A stretch of 64,000 nucleotides of DNA from Hyaloraphidium curvatum. Lineage: Eukaryota > Monoblepharomycota > Hyaloraphidiomycetes > Hyaloraphidiales > Hyaloraphidiaceae. Shown one piece after another: positions 42,142 through 53,350 of the stretch (position 1 is its first letter; every line of letters starts with the position of its first letter). The notes beneath the pieces were generated by a model that had not been told where the DNA came from, did not search any database, and was given only the letters and a program-made list of their open reading frames with translations. The stretch is taken from contig JAIVFI010000012.1 in NCBI GenBank assembly GCA_025558095.1, forward strand, positions 372,001 to 436,000. The letters are read 5' to 3'. Position numbers and translations under genes: made by a program.

Positions 42142-45054
42142 ATGGAGGTCGTACTGGCCTCGCCGGGCGACGTCCCTGCAGCGCAGCGGCATGCGTTCGA
42201 CGCGTACCTCGAGTCGATGGCGAGCGGCGCGTGGGCGGCGACGATGGCGCTCGCGTGCCCCGCGTTCGCCGACCCGCGCGCCGGGCTGGCCGCGGCGCTC
42301 GCGCTGCCCGACGCCGAGGTGCTCGCGGCCGCGGCAAAGCACGGCGACATCGGCCAGCGGAACCGCGCCGCGCTCGACGCGCTGGCAAAGAGCGAGCAGG
42401 CAAAGGTCGCGCGCGAGGGCCCGACCGTCGACGCGCTGATCGCGGAGGGCGCCGCGTACCGCGTCAAGTTCGGCGTCAAGTTCCTCGTGTCGGCGCAGGG
42501 CAAGACCGCAGAGGAGCTGCTGGCCATCCTGCGCTCGCGGGCGGGCAATTCGCGCGAGGAGGAGTGGCGGAACGCCCGCGTCGCGCTGTGGGAGATCGCA
42601 GCCAAGCGGCTGCAGCTGCCCGGCGGGCCCCTGGCGTACCCCGAGGGCTTCGCGGCCCCGTGGGAGCTCCCCGAGAAGCACGGCGTCGAGGCCCTGTCGG
42701 CCGCGGTCTCGCTCCCCGGCGGCGGCGCGCAGCGCATCGCGGGCGCCTGGACGTCCAAGCCGCTGAGCCCCGAGGCCGAGGCCCTGCTCGCCGGCGGGCC
42801 CGTGCTCTTTGAGATCGCGTCGCTGAGCAAGACGCTCGCCGTGGCCATGGCCCTGGATTACTTCCGCGCCAAGGGCATCCCGTCCGACACGCCCGCCAAC
42901 GAGCTCTTTGCGCAGACGGGCTCCAAGTTCCGCATCGTCAAGTCGCCCGAAGCCGCCGGCACCGACTGGAGCGCGGACGAGGTCACGCTCGCCCACCTGA
43001 CGGCGCACTGCGCCCTCAACATGCACTACGTCAACGGCGTGCCCGCGGACCGGCCCATGCCTCCGATCGAGGCCTTTCTGTACGGCAACGACGAGTACGG
43101 CTACGAGCCCGTGTCGGCCATCAACAGGCCCGGCACGACCTTCAAGTACTCGGGCGGCGGCTTCCTCGCCCTCGAGCACCTCCTCGAGGCGCACTCGGGC
43201 CAGAAGGCCGCCGACATGGGCGACGCCTTCCTGGCCTCACTGGGGCTGCGGGACACCACCTTCCGCCAGGAATCCCTGCCCGGGCGCACCTACGCCCTCG
43301 GTCGGCGCGACGACGGGACCGTGGTGCACGGCGGCAGGCTCATGTTCCCCTCGTTCGCGGCCGGCATGATGAGCACCCCCGCCGACGTCATCGCCTTCCT
43401 CGCCAAGCTCGCCGAAGCCTACAAGGAGGTCGACCCGGCCAAGGCGGGCAACCCGATCTCGCACGACGCGGCGCGGTGGATGCTCCACGGGACCGACATC
43501 GGCAGCCGCCGCTTCATGGGCTGCCTCATGGGCCTCGGCGTGTTCGTCGCCGAGGCCGGGCCCAACAAGTTTGCCGTGCACCAGGGCGCCAACGACGGCT
43601 TCCGCGCCGTGTTCCTCTACTGCTTCGAGGGGCCCGACGCCGGGTTCGGGGTGGTCGCGTGCGCCAACGCGGACCAGCGCGCCGTGGGGCTGATTTCGGA
43701 GCTGCTCCAGGGCCTGCTGGTCAAGTGCGGCGTGCGCGGGGTGGACCGCGCGGCGTTCAGGTCGAGCTTCAGCGCCGACGGGGTGCGGCAGGAGGAGATC
43801 GTCAACACGGGCTACCGCGAGCTCGTCTTCCGCGCCTTCGAGCCCGCCAAGCCCGAGCCGATCGCCCGGCCGTCCGGGGCCGCGGAGCACCCTGCCCGCG
43901 CGGCGGACGTGCTACGCGGGTGCGAGGGGATGTACTGCTCCAACGATCGCTTCGGGCGGTGGGAGAACCTCGTCTGCGGGTTCGAGCCGGCCTTCGACCC
44001 CGCTCTGTTTGGGGCGCAGGGCAAGGTGATGGACAGCTGGGAGACTGTGCGGCACAACCCGCACCCGTGCGACGCGCTCACGCTGCGCCTGCGGGAGCCG
44101 TCCAGGTTGCGGTACGTCGAGGTGTCGACGCGGTTCCACCTGGGGAACCAGGCGCCCGAGATCAGGATCCTGGGGTTCGCCGACGCCGCGTTCGCGGAGG
44201 CGCAGGGCACGCTGCCGTCGGTCGCGTGCTCCCTGGGCATGCCCGAGGGCGCGATCGAGGTTCTGCCCAGGTTCCCGCTCGAGGGGCACAGCCTCGTGCG
44301 CATCGATCTCGGCGCCGAGGCCGCCGAGCGCAATGGCCCGCTGGCGGCGCTGACGATCCAGAACATCCCCGACGGGGGCATCACGCGCGTCGCCCTGTTC
44401 GCGCCCGACTTTGATCCGTCGGCGCTGGCGGCGGACGGACATCCGTTCGAGCCCGTGGCCGGCGCGCGGTGCAGGCGCCACGCGGAAGCCATCCCCAAGA
44501 CGCAGAAGCCCCTCGCCGCACCGCCGTCGGTTTCGCCCGAGGAAGCTGCCCGCAACAGGCTTGCCGCGCGCTCCGCCGGGCCGCCGTGGAACGCCGCCGA
44601 CGCGCTGCTCGGCGCTGCAGTGATCGCAGCAACTGACGAGCACTACAGCCCGGCTGCGCTGATCATCTCCCCCGGTCCGCCGCTCGACATGTTCGACGGG
44701 CTGGAGTCGGCGCGCAGCCGCCGCGCGGGGAGCTCGGAATCGGCGACGGTGCGGCTCGCCTGGCCGTGCGAGATCGAGGCGGTCGACGTCGACTTTACAT
44801 ACTTCCGCAACAACAACCCCAAGGAGCTGGGTATCGAGTACCTTTCTGAGGTCGGGAACGGGAACGGCGAGCCGGCCTGGAAGACGCTCGTCCCGTGCAC
44901 GCCCGTGAAGCCATTTGCCGGATCCGTCAAGAGGTTCGCCTTCGGCGCAGATCGGCGCGCGGCACTGGGGCCTGCTGCCGTGCTCCGCATATCGGCGTAC
45001 CCGTGCGGCGGGTTCAACAGGGTCCGCGTGTGGACGCACACCCCGCTGCCGTAG
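42142..45054 (+). CDS. OHCU decarboxylase - beta-lactamase-like hydrolase - allantoicase fusion
   Basis: An intronless gene of 970 residues with three domains. Residues 10-160 are OHCU decarboxylase-like: His67 in KHGDIG matches the catalytic His of the family HPDL motif, then KSEQAKVAREG and YRVKFGVKFLVSAQGK. Residues about 175-530 are a class C beta-lactamase/DD-peptidase-type serine hydrolase with an intact set: Ser227-x-x-Lys230 (ASLSK), Tyr336 (YSGGG) and His480-x-Gly482 (HQGANDGF). Residues about 595-970 hold two allantoicase repeats: VMDSWETVRHNP with HLGNQAPEI in the first, and RISAYPCGGFNRVRVW at the end of the second. OHCU decarboxylase makes S-allantoin and allantoicase splits allantoate; the step between, allantoinase, has no other gene here, so the middle domain is a candidate for it (inference). 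The domain limits suggest one cytosolic or peroxisomal enzyme. Confidence 0.85.
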   Translation: MEVVLASPGDVPAAQRHAFDAYLESMASGAWAATMALACPAFADPRAGLAAALALPDAEVLAAAAKHGDIGQRNRAALDALAKSEQAKVAREGPTVDALIAEGAAYRVKFGVKFLVSAQGKTAEELLAILRSRAGNSREEEWRNARVALWEIAAKRLQLPGGPLAYPEGFAAPWELPEKHGVEALSAAVSLPGGGAQRIAGAWTSKPLSPEAEALLAGGPVLFEIASLSKTLAVAMALDYFRAKGIPSDTPANELFAQTGSKFRIVKSPEAAGTDWSADEVTLAHLTAHCALNMHYVNGVPADRPMPPIEAFLYGNDEYGYEPVSAINRPGTTFKYSGGGFLALEHLLEAHSGQKAADMGDAFLASLGLRDTTFRQESLPGRTYALGRRDDGTVVHGGRLMFPSFAAGMMSTPADVIAFLAKLAEAYKEVDPAKAGNPISHDAARWMLHGTDIGSRRFMGCLMGLGVFVAEAGPNKFAVHQGANDGFRAVFLYCFEGPDAGFGVVACANADQRAVGLISELLQGLLVKCGVRGVDRAAFRSSFSADGVRQEEIVNTGYRELVFRAFEPAKPEPIARPSGAAEHPARAADVLRGCEGMYCSNDRFGRWENLVCGFEPAFDPALFGAQGKVMDSWETVRHNPHPCDALTLRLREPSRLRYVEVSTRFHLGNQAPEIRILGFADAAFAEAQGTLPSVACSLGMPEGAIEVLPRFPLEGHSLVRIDLGAEAAERNGPLAALTIQNIPDGGITRVALFAPDFDPSALAADGHPFEPVAGARCRRHAEAIPKTQKPLAAPPSVSPEEAARNRLAARSAGPPWNAADALLGAAVIAATDEHYSPAALIISPGPPLDMFDGLESARSRRAGSSESATVRLAWPCEIEAVDVDFTYFRNNNPKELGIEYLSEVGNGNGEPAWKTLVPCTPVKPFAGSVKRFAFGADRRAALGPAAVLRISAYPCGGFNRVRVWTHTPLP

Positions 45055-45734
45055 GGGGATCGGAAGTAATGACTGGTGGGATGGGTTGGATGGATGGATC
45101 AACCTCCCGGAAAAACGGTGAAACCCGGGATCGGGCTGATGATGATGATGGTGGACGGGGGATCGCCGGAAGAAAAACCGGATTCGGAGCAACTAGACAG
45201 ATGCAATCGATCGAATCATGCAGGCATGCCGAACATCCGCGCACAGCGTCTATCTGGAGAACGTGCGGTGCCCTTGCCGAAGTGGCGCGCTCGCTGGCGT
45301 TGCGCTTTTCACGTGGGCGAGCACACCAGGAAGGTAGCGTGCGCCCAGAGAACCTGGCTTTCGACAATCAGTCTTGACTCTGCATCAGTAATATCCGCCC
45401 AGAGTTCTTCATCCGATTCGCATGTGACCGACGGATTGTCAAGCTCTCGATCTCAAGGTCCCCCCGGACCCCGCGCAACGGCCACCTGCCCCACGCCACA
45501 CCGGCCATGCGTCCTGGGCCCGGGAATTAAACAGCGAGAGCGTTCCATAGAGGCCATCCGCGTCTTGTGGCCACGACACCCGCCGAACAGGGCATCGGGG
45601 CGGTCGGGTTCGGGCGGTCGGACTCCGTTCGTTATCTGGCCAGTCAGCGGGCCGATATCCAACATTCCGGTTTCTCTCGCACCTCTGCTACTCCCCTACC
45701 GCGCCTCGTGGAACCCCATCCGCACGAGTCGGCA
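45055..45734. promoter_or_regulatory. Intergenic region with GATA-type site upstream of purine permease
   Basis: 680 bp between the fusion gene and the permease gene, both on the plus strand. I see no coding potential. TTATCT at 45632-45637 is AGATAA on the minus strand, a canonical fungal GATA-factor site, 98 bp before the permease ATG. Confidence 0.4.
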
Positions 45735-48346
45735 ATGTCCGAGACCAACGGCGTCAACGGCGCCACGAACGGCACGGCGCCGGTCGTTTCCGACGTGAGT
45801 GTGGCCGTTTCAGGCCCTGGCCCTTCAGGCACCCCGGTGCAGACGCCCCGCGGGACGGAATCTGACGGGCGGCGCCTCATTCAGGCCGCCGTGAGCGAGA
45901 AGACCGCCACCGAGTTGGCGGACGTGCCCCTGAACGGCAAGGCCGCCACCACCGATCTCTCCACGATGGAGGCCGCTGCCCCCGTGGCCGAGCCCCCGAA
46001 GGGCGGAATGGCGGGCTTCTTCCACAAGTCGAACGAGGCCGGTGGGTTTCTTGACGTGCTCCGATGCTGCGGCGCGCTCATCGCTGCGCTGCCAGTCGCC
46101 AAGAGCTTCGTTGGCAAGTTCTTCAAGGTAATCAACAACCCCCGGGAATCCCCCGCCCCGATGCTGACGCGGCCCTCTAGCTCGATGAGCGCAAGACCAC
46201 CTTCTGGACCGAGCTTCGTGCCGGGCTCACGACCTTCGTCACGATGAGGTGCGCTTTCCGTTGACGCGAGTCCCCCCGCTTATCTCACACCCCGCGCACC
46301 GACAGCTACATCATCGCCGTCAACGCCGCCATCGTGTCGGACACAGGCGGCCCCTGCGAGTGCCCTGCCGACCTGTTCCCTTGCTTCCCCGGCAAGGACG
46401 TCGCCTACGATCAATGCGTGTTCGAGCTTCGCAAGAGTTTGATCACGGCCACGACGGCCGGCTCGCTCATCGGTTGCTTCCTCATGGGAGCCTTTGCCAA
46501 CCTGCCTATCGCTCTCGCCCCCGGCATGGGTCTCAACGCCTACTGTGAGCTGGTCCCTGCGCAGATCGCCCGCCAGGATGCTGACAACTTCGAAAGTCGC
46601 CTACACCGTTGTCGGCTTCCGCGGCACCGGATCGGTTCCTTTCGAGGTTGCGCTTGCCGCCGTCTTCATCGAAGGCGTCATCTTCGCCATTCTCTCGATC
46701 CTCGGTCTCCGCCAGGCCCTCGCTAGGTTCCTGCCCCAGACCCTGAAGCTCGCCATGGGTGTCGGCATCGGCTTTTTCCTCGCCCATATCGGCGGTCAGA
46801 CGTCGGAGGGCATCGGCCTCATCACCTACAACCAGGCGACCCTCGTGACCCTCGGCGGTTGCCCGCTGGACGACCGCAACGAGCGCAACGAGTGTCTCGC
46901 GAACGTGATGCGTGGCCCGACCACCTGGGGTGGGTGGCCTGCAAGTTGTCGTTCTGTGCTTCGAATCTAACGTCGATCGCGCTCCCCGATAGTCGGCATT
47001 ATGGGGTTCTTCTTGATCGCCATCCTCATGCTGTACCGCGTCCGCGGTGGCATCTTCATGATCGTCTTGTTCGTCTCGATCATCTCGTGGCGTGAGTGTC
47101 TGTGCCGTGCCTTGGTCAGACTTTCTTTTGATCCGATCGGTCCCCTCTCCGCGCTCCCCCTCCCACCTGCGAATCGCGCACAGCCCGTGGCACTCTCATC
47201 ACCTACTTCCCTTACACCCCGCTTGGCGACGCCAAGTTCGACTGTACGTGTCCTGTTTGTCACCTGCTGTTGCGCCAGTACTCACTCGTTTCGCGTTCAG
47301 ACTTTAAGCAGGTCGTTGCGGTCCCCAACGCTTCCATGACAGCAGGCAAGCTCAACTTTGACCTGTCGGGCGGCGCCGTCTGGCTTGCGCTCATCACCTT
47401 CCTTTGTGCGTCTTCGGGAGTCTTGCAGTACACCACGAATCTAATGCCTCGCTTCGGCAGACGTCGACATTTTCGACGCCACCGGTACCCTGTACTCCAT
47501 GGCCAACTTCGGCGGCTTCACCGACAAGTACGGCGACTTCCCGGGTGCCGAGTTTGCTTTCCTCGCCGATGCCGTCGCCATCTCGATCGGTGCCGTGCTC
47601 GGCACGTCCCCCGTCACCGCCTTCATCGAGTCGGCGGCCGGCATCGCCGAAGGAGGCCGTACCGGTCTCACGGCCATCACGGTGTCGTTCTTCTTCTTCA
47701 TCGCCCTGTTCTTCGCCCCCATTTTTGCCTCGATCCCGCCGTGGGCCACGGGTCCGGCCCTCATCGTCGTCGGTTGCCTGATGGCCCAGGGTGTCTCGAA
47801 GATCAACTGGTGAGCACGGGAAACAGCGTCAGACAATCGGCAGCTGAAGCTCACTGCTTTACACTTTCCAGGCGCTACTACGGCGATGCCATCCCCGCGT
47901 TCGCTACCATTGCTCTGATGCCCCTCACCTACGTGAGTGAAGGATTTGGGCGGATGTAGCTGCTTCTAACGAGTGCTCTGGCTGGCAGTCGATCGGCTAC
48001 GGCATCATCGGCGGCATCTTCGTCTACCTCGTCCTGAACGGCGGCGTCTGGCTCCTTGCCAAGGTGTCGGGCGGCAAGATCGTGCCGCCGGACCACGACA
48101 AGAGGGAGAAGTACAACGCCTACAACGAGCTCCCGATCCTCCCCAAGTGGATTCGGTCCCTCTACTCCAAGGCGACGAAGAAGCCTATGTGGGAGGACAC
48201 GCCCAAAGGGCAGGAAGTACGTTCGGAAGCAGCAGGGACGAAGTGTCGGATCCTCACGCCACGCGATCTCGCAGGTCCTTGCCCGTTACGATGCCATCCC
48301 GCGCTCCGTCCTGGAGGCCGAGATCGAGGAGGCAAAGCACTTCTAA
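45735..48346 (+). CDS. AzgA-type purine (hypoxanthine/guanine/adenine) permease
   Basis: Eleven exons (45735-46127, 46181-46248, 46306-46544, 46597-46929, 46993-47091, 47184-47243, 47301-47405, 47461-47809, 47872-47932, 47989-48216, 48275-48346) give 668 residues; all phases fit. A polar 120-residue N-terminus precedes about 12-14 membrane segments. Family motifs are [34 protein letters not shown] across a splice, [33 protein letters not shown] (the substrate-site T-x-P-V-T region) and GPALIVVG. These are AzgA/NCS2 features, a plasma-membrane proton symporter for purine bases. Introns are 52-92 bp; the fifth acceptor follows a GTGAGT donor and the fourth has a CTAAC branch site. With the enzymes around it, it would feed guanine or hypoxanthine into the pathway. 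Confidence 0.92.
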
Positions 48347-48554
48347 GGAGGGGGAGTCGGTGATTCGGATGAGGAGGTTAACTGAGTTGCGTCGCAGCAC
48401 CGCATATTGCATCTGTATTGGCCCGTGTGTAGGTCGGGACGCTAGAACTTGAGTAGAGATTTGGATCTTTCGTTGCTCGACCGACCGCCACCGTTAGCTC
48501 GGGGAGCCAATCGCGACTCCGGGCGGGTCAGGGAGGGTCCGGCCACCGAAGACC

Positions 48555-48560
48555 TTATCT
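48555..48560 (-). promoter_or_regulatory. AGATAA GATA-type site before the MATE gene
   Basis: TTATCT on the plus strand, 21 bases before the MATE start codon. It matches the HGATAR consensus of fungal nitrogen regulators. Confidence 0.3.
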
Positions 48561-48581
48561 CAACTCCAATCGCAAGCAAGA

Positions 48582-50501
48582 ATGGACATACACGCGCCTC
48601 CGGACCCGCCTACGGTCGAAGTCATCGACTCTCTTGCCGATGAGGAGGAGCCAAACACGCCCGAGGCCGATGAGACCGCGCCGATTCTTGCCCCGGCGCG
48701 CACTCGTCGCAGCACCGTTCACTCGCTCGACGACCGCTTCACCGACGGATGGCTCTCCGCGAGCACCAAGCGCGGCATTGCGGAAACTGCGGAGCTTTCT
48801 GCGCCGGTGATCCTGGGAAATCTGGCCAAGTCGTGCGTGCAGCGCGAGATGCGTGGCCGGGTCCCCCGTTTGACATTGTCTCCTCCCCGCAGCCTGACGA
48901 ACCTCTACGTCATGCTCCGATTCCCATCGCAGCGCGTTCTCGGCACGCAGTCTCTGGCGTCGGCGGTTCTCGCGAACTTCTACATCCAGGTCTTCGGGAA
49001 CGCGACCGCGATCGGTGGCGCATCTGCTCTGGAAACGCTCTGCTCGCAGGCGTTTGGGGCCGGCCATCTGTCGTTGCTCGGCGTCTATTTGCAGCGCGGC
49101 ATCCTCTTCTACATCCTGTTCCTCTTCGGTACGATGGACGATGGCGCTTGTGCTAGGGTGAAAACTGACTCTCGGCACCAGTGCCCGTCGCTGCGCTGTT
49201 CTGGTTCGCGGAGCCCGTCTTCCTGGCGCTCGGACAGCAGCCCGACTTGGCCCGTGGAGCCGCTCAGATCTGCAGGGGCGCGATTTGGGGCATGATTCCG
49301 AACGGCATGATAGAGTGCTTCCAGCACTACCTTCTTTCGCAGGGTGAGCCCCCCTTCGAAGACTTCGCTGAATCGAGTTAATCGCCGAGAATGACTGTCG
49401 CTCCGCAGGCAAGGTCTGGGCTCCGGTCGCCATCTTTTGGGTCGGCTTCATCGTCGCCCTCACGGTCGGCGGCCCTCTCATCACCGGCAAAGTGGAAGCT
49501 GACGGCGGCGTGCACGTCGATGCGTACGACCTCACTGCTGTCGGTTGGACCATCAGCGCCGTCTGGTGAGGCTGCTTCGACCGCCTCAACGTGCCCTTCC
49601 TTATCGCCGCCTCGATATCTCAGCACATCCTACGCTCTCATGGCCATCCTGTTCTCGCTCGTCTTCACGCGCAAATCCGGTGCCTTCACCGGGTTCCAAC
49701 CCAAGGAGGCGCTTGCCCCGAAGGAGCTGTGGCACTACATCAAGCTCGCCGTCTACGGCTACCTCATGCTCGTCGCGGACCTCATCGTGTTCGAGGGCCT
49801 TTCGGTCCTCAGCGGCTTGATCGGCGAGCGCGAGCTTGCATCGCAAGGAATTCTCCTCAGCATGACGTCGCTCATCTGTACGTTGCTGCCCGCTGCAGTC
49901 GCCTTTCTGCGAGCTTACCAAACCCGCGTCAGACTTTACCTTCCCGGTCTGCGTTGCATTCGTCGCCGCGGTCCGCGTGGGCCGTGCGCTGGGCGCCAAC
50001 AAGTATCGCGCCGCCAAGAAGGGCTACATCTCTGCGATCGGCCTCGGCATGGTCGGCGCGATCGCCATATCTTCGACGATGGTCGGGCTCCGCTTCGAGC
50101 TGCCGCTCTTCTTTTCCGACGATGCCAAGGTCATCGAGCAAGTCTCGGCCGTGCTGCCCCTGGTGGCCGTCATTTCCGCGATCGACAACAGCGCCATCAT
50201 CTCGACCGGCGTGCTGCGCGGCATGGGCAAGCAGTACTTCTCGGCCATCACCAACATCGGAGGCCTCGTCCTTTGCGGTCTCGGCTCGGCGTGCATCATG
50301 GTCCTGGTCCTCAACTACAAGCTCTGGGGAATCTGGATCGGCCTGCTGATCGGCACCGTCATCGTCACCGGGTCCCAGGTGGGCTACCTCAGCCTCGTCG
50401 TGGACTGGAAGGCGGAGGCGCAGGCCGTGGTGGACAGGTTCAAGGCGCGGAACGAAGAGGGCAATTCCTCGGGGGAACCGGTGGAACCGGCCGCTCACTA
50501 G
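48582..50501 (+). CDS. MATE family multidrug/organic solute transporter
   Basis: Six exons, 48582-48832, 48893-49128, 49182-49343, 49409-49565, 49624-49877 and 49933-50501, give 542 residues. After an acidic 80-residue N-terminus are about 12 membrane segments. MATE motifs include ASALETLCSQAFGAGH (the conserved first-half signature), YLQRGILFYILF and, in the second half, VRVGRALGANKYRAAKKG, followed by PLVAVISAIDNSAIISTGVLRGMGKQ. The family exchanges H+ or Na+ for organic cations, metabolites or drugs. Its place between the purine permease and ureidoglycolate lyase suggests it moves a purine breakdown product, for example across the vacuolar or plasma membrane; this is inference. Introns are 53-65 bp. 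Confidence 0.9.
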
Positions 50502-50693
50502 GCTCTGTCGCCAAAGTTGGATGGGATGAGTCGGTTAGAGAATTGGAACTGGAGCATGGACAGTTGGACACCTAGACGCCTTCTATGTAACGTGTGTAAT
50601 GCTGCATGGCCTTCACGACGATGATGGCGAGGGATCGAGCGACGAAGCTGTTGCATTGAGTCCTGAGGACCCCTACGGACCCTCGGAACACGA

Positions 50694-51209
50694 ATGAAAC
50701 TGCAGGCGGAGCCTCTCAACGCGGATTCCTTCGCGCCCTTCGGCAGCGTCGTCGATGCCGCGGCGCTCAAAGGCTGGCCCGTGAACCAGGGCCGGGCGCG
50801 CCGCGCCAACATCCCCAGCCCTTTCGAGGCGCCGGACGGAGCCATCGCGCCGCGCCTAGCGATCTACGAGGTCCAGGGGACCCCGTCGCCGATCGAGATC
50901 CCCGTGCTGGAGCGGCACCCCTTATCGCCCCAGATGTTCGTGCCCCACGGGACTGGGCGATACCTCGTCGTGGTGGCCCCGACGGACGACGAGGACAAGC
51001 CGGACGTCGCACACGCACGCGCGTTTGTGGGGAAGGACGGGCTCGCGGTGGTGTACAGCAAAGGAACCTGGCACGCACCCATGTTCGCGCTGGACCAAAG
51101 ACTGGACTTTATGATGGCCATGTCGGAGGCTGGGGACCAGCGAGACACGGAGGAAGTATCGCTGGCGGTGCCGCTGGAGGTCATTGCTCCTGATGTGTCG
51201 CACCGATGA
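50694..51209 (+). CDS. Ureidoglycolate lyase (AllA/DAL3 family)
   Basis: An intronless gene of 171 residues, the normal family size. The start MKLQAEPLNADSFAPFGSVV and the later IEIPVLERHPLSPQMFVPHG, YLVVVAPT and VYSKGTWHAPMFAL are standard ureidoglycolate lyase (Pfam Ureidogly_lyase) motifs; the cupin-type His residues are present. It splits ureidoglycolate into glyoxylate and urea, the last step of the allantoate branch started by the allantoicase domain of the fusion gene at 42142. No GATA-type site was seen in the 192 bp upstream. Confidence 0.93.
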   Translation: MKLQAEPLNADSFAPFGSVVDAAALKGWPVNQGRARRANIPSPFEAPDGAIAPRLAIYEVQGTPSPIEIPVLERHPLSPQMFVPHGTGRYLVVVAPTDDEDKPDVAHARAFVGKDGLAVVYSKGTWHAPMFALDQRLDFMMAMSEAGDQRDTEEVSLAVPLEVIAPDVSHR

Positions 51210-51499
51210 TCGGATGCAGGGGACGGAAGCTGTACCGGAGAGTACGTTGCATTTGCAGAACTCGCCGCTTCGAATACTCTTCCGCGGAGTGTATTGCATA
51301 GTCGATGCTTCAGCGTACAGATTACAGTCTTCCATGGTGGCCAAGATGTCGAAGCCTTGCATGATGCATGCCGTGTTGCTCAGGTCCCAAGCCCAGCAGT
51401 TCCAAACGCAGTCCTCCCGAACCAGATCTATGCAGATCTATGCAATCCGAGGCCCATCCACGCGTCTCCGGGCCGAACGCGGCAGGGAAAGCGGCCGAA

Positions 51500-53350
51500 T
51501 CAGGAGCTTTGTGCGCCCGAGACCATCCGGCCGCGCACGTACACCTGGCGGATGGCGCTGATGTCGCCGAGGTAGACCCACTTCTCGATGATCGAGGCCA
51601 TGGTGTCGTGCGGGAAGATGTCCACCGGGTTCTCCGGGTTCTCCAGGTCGATCACGAGCGCATCGAACTCCTTCCCGACCTCGAAGTTGCCCACGACGTT
51701 CTCGAGCCCGAGCACCTTGGCGCCCCCGACGGTGGCAAAGTAGAGCACCTGCGCGAGGTTGAGCGCCGGCTGGCGGTGGCGGTGCTCCGTCGGCGTCGTG
51801 CTGAGCGACGGCATGCTGAGGATCTTGCCCGCCGTCATGGCGTCGCGCACCGTGTTCTGCAGCGAGGGGCTGTACCCGCCCGAGACGTCCGTGCCGAGGC
51901 CGATCTTGTCCGTGAAGCCCTCGCGCTTGCCGGGGGGCGGCGTGCACATGTAGTGCCGCACGTTGCAGATGCCGGAGCCGAGGGCAAAGTTGGAGGTCGG
52001 GCAGTGCGAGAGGCCGACGTCGCGGCGCACCATCATCTCCCGCTCGTCGTCCGAGAGGTAGATCCCGTGCGCCATGATCGACGTGGGGCCCAGCAGACCG
52101 TACTTGTCGTACACCTCGACGTAGTTGTGCTCGTGCGGGTGCAGCTTGTGCACCCAACCGACCTCGGCGGGGTTCTCGCACGTGTGCGACTGGATCGGCA
52201 CGGAAAACTCCTTGGCGATCTGGCCGAGGCCCGAGAGCAGCTCGTCCGTGCATGTGGGCACGAACCGCGGCGTCACGACGGGGCGGATGAGGCCGACCTT
52301 GTGCGGGTCGTCGGCGACGCCCTCCGAGGTCACGTGCAGGACGTGCTGCACAAAGTCGCGGGTATCGCTCAGCGACGACCCAGTGTCCTCGACGTAGTAG
52401 TCGGGCCCATTGCGGTCCATGCAGACCTTGCCCACGAGGCCGCGCTGGCCCTGCCGGAGCATCTCGTCGGCCAGGACCTTGGAGCCCTCGAGGTGGATGG
52501 TCGCGTAGTAGCTGGCGGCGGTGGTCCCGCACCGCAGGGTCTTGGCGACCGCTTTGCGGTACGCCATCCGCGCGTACTCGACGTCCTTGAACGCCGCCTC
52601 CCGCGGGAAGGTGTAGGTGTTGAGCCACTCGAGGAGCGGCAGGTCGAGGCCGGTGCCGGCAAAGACGTACTGCGAGGCGTGGATGTGCGTGTCGATGAAG
52701 CCGGGGAAGATGAAGGTCGAGGGGGTGGTCGTGGCCGTGACCTGTGCGGCGCGCAGCGATGCGACGGAGGAGGAGAGGGGAGGTCAGGGTCGCACGAGGA
52801 GTGCGCAGCAGTTCGCACGCACCTTCTGGATCTGCAGGTCGACCCCTTGCATGTGCGGCACGGCCTCTTGGATCTCCTTTGCGAGGATGTCTGCGGGCGG
52901 GAGCACGAAGCCGCCAGCGGCCTCGACGGCCATGCGCACGCAGCCCAGCTCGGGGGTCACGAAGCGGATGACTCCGGCGGGGTCGACGCCGAGCGCGGCG
53001 GCGGGGCCCAGCATCTCGATCACGGGCAGGAAGACCTGCGAGTCCTTCGGCAGCCGACAGTGCACTATGTTGCCCACGAACAGGTGGATCCCCGTTCCGT
53101 CGGAAGTTGAACTGGCCGCCCCGCGAAGCACAAAGGTGCGGACCCCGGAGGCGCGGGCGGGTGCGGCGGCGGCGGAGTACGGCGGCGGCGACTCGACATC
53201 CGCCCGCGCGACGACGACCTCGAGCAGCGGGGCGGGCTTGTCGTCGGTGGGGCGGGACGCGTCGCACCGGCGGGCCCTCAGCAGCCGCGCGAGGAACAGC
53301 AGCGCCGCGACGGCCACGGCCGCGAGCTGCGCGAGCAGAACAAAGTCCAT
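51500..53350 (-). CDS. Guanine deaminase with N-terminal membrane anchor
   Basis: Exons 53350-52823 and 52741-51500 give 589 residues, about 130 more than usual guanine deaminases. The extra part is an N-terminal hydrophobic helix (FVLLAQLAAVAVAALLFLA) and an Ala/Pro-rich stem of about 75 residues. The enzyme part has FVGNIVHCRLPKDSQVF, FPGFIDTHIHASQY (zinc ligands His195 and His197), QSHTCENPAEVGWVH, SIMAHGIYLSD, LSHCPTSNFALGSG and IGLGTDVSGGYSPS, all guanine deaminase signatures, so zinc-dependent conversion of guanine to xanthine is well supported. The anchor suggests a membrane-bound form, perhaps near the purine permease. The intron is 81 bp with a GTGCGT donor. It is divergent from the FAD monooxygenase at 53653. 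Confidence 0.92.

Noticed and set aside
45014-45377. Small open frames after the fusion gene
   Set aside because: They overlap its 3' end in other frames and show no conservation or splice logic.
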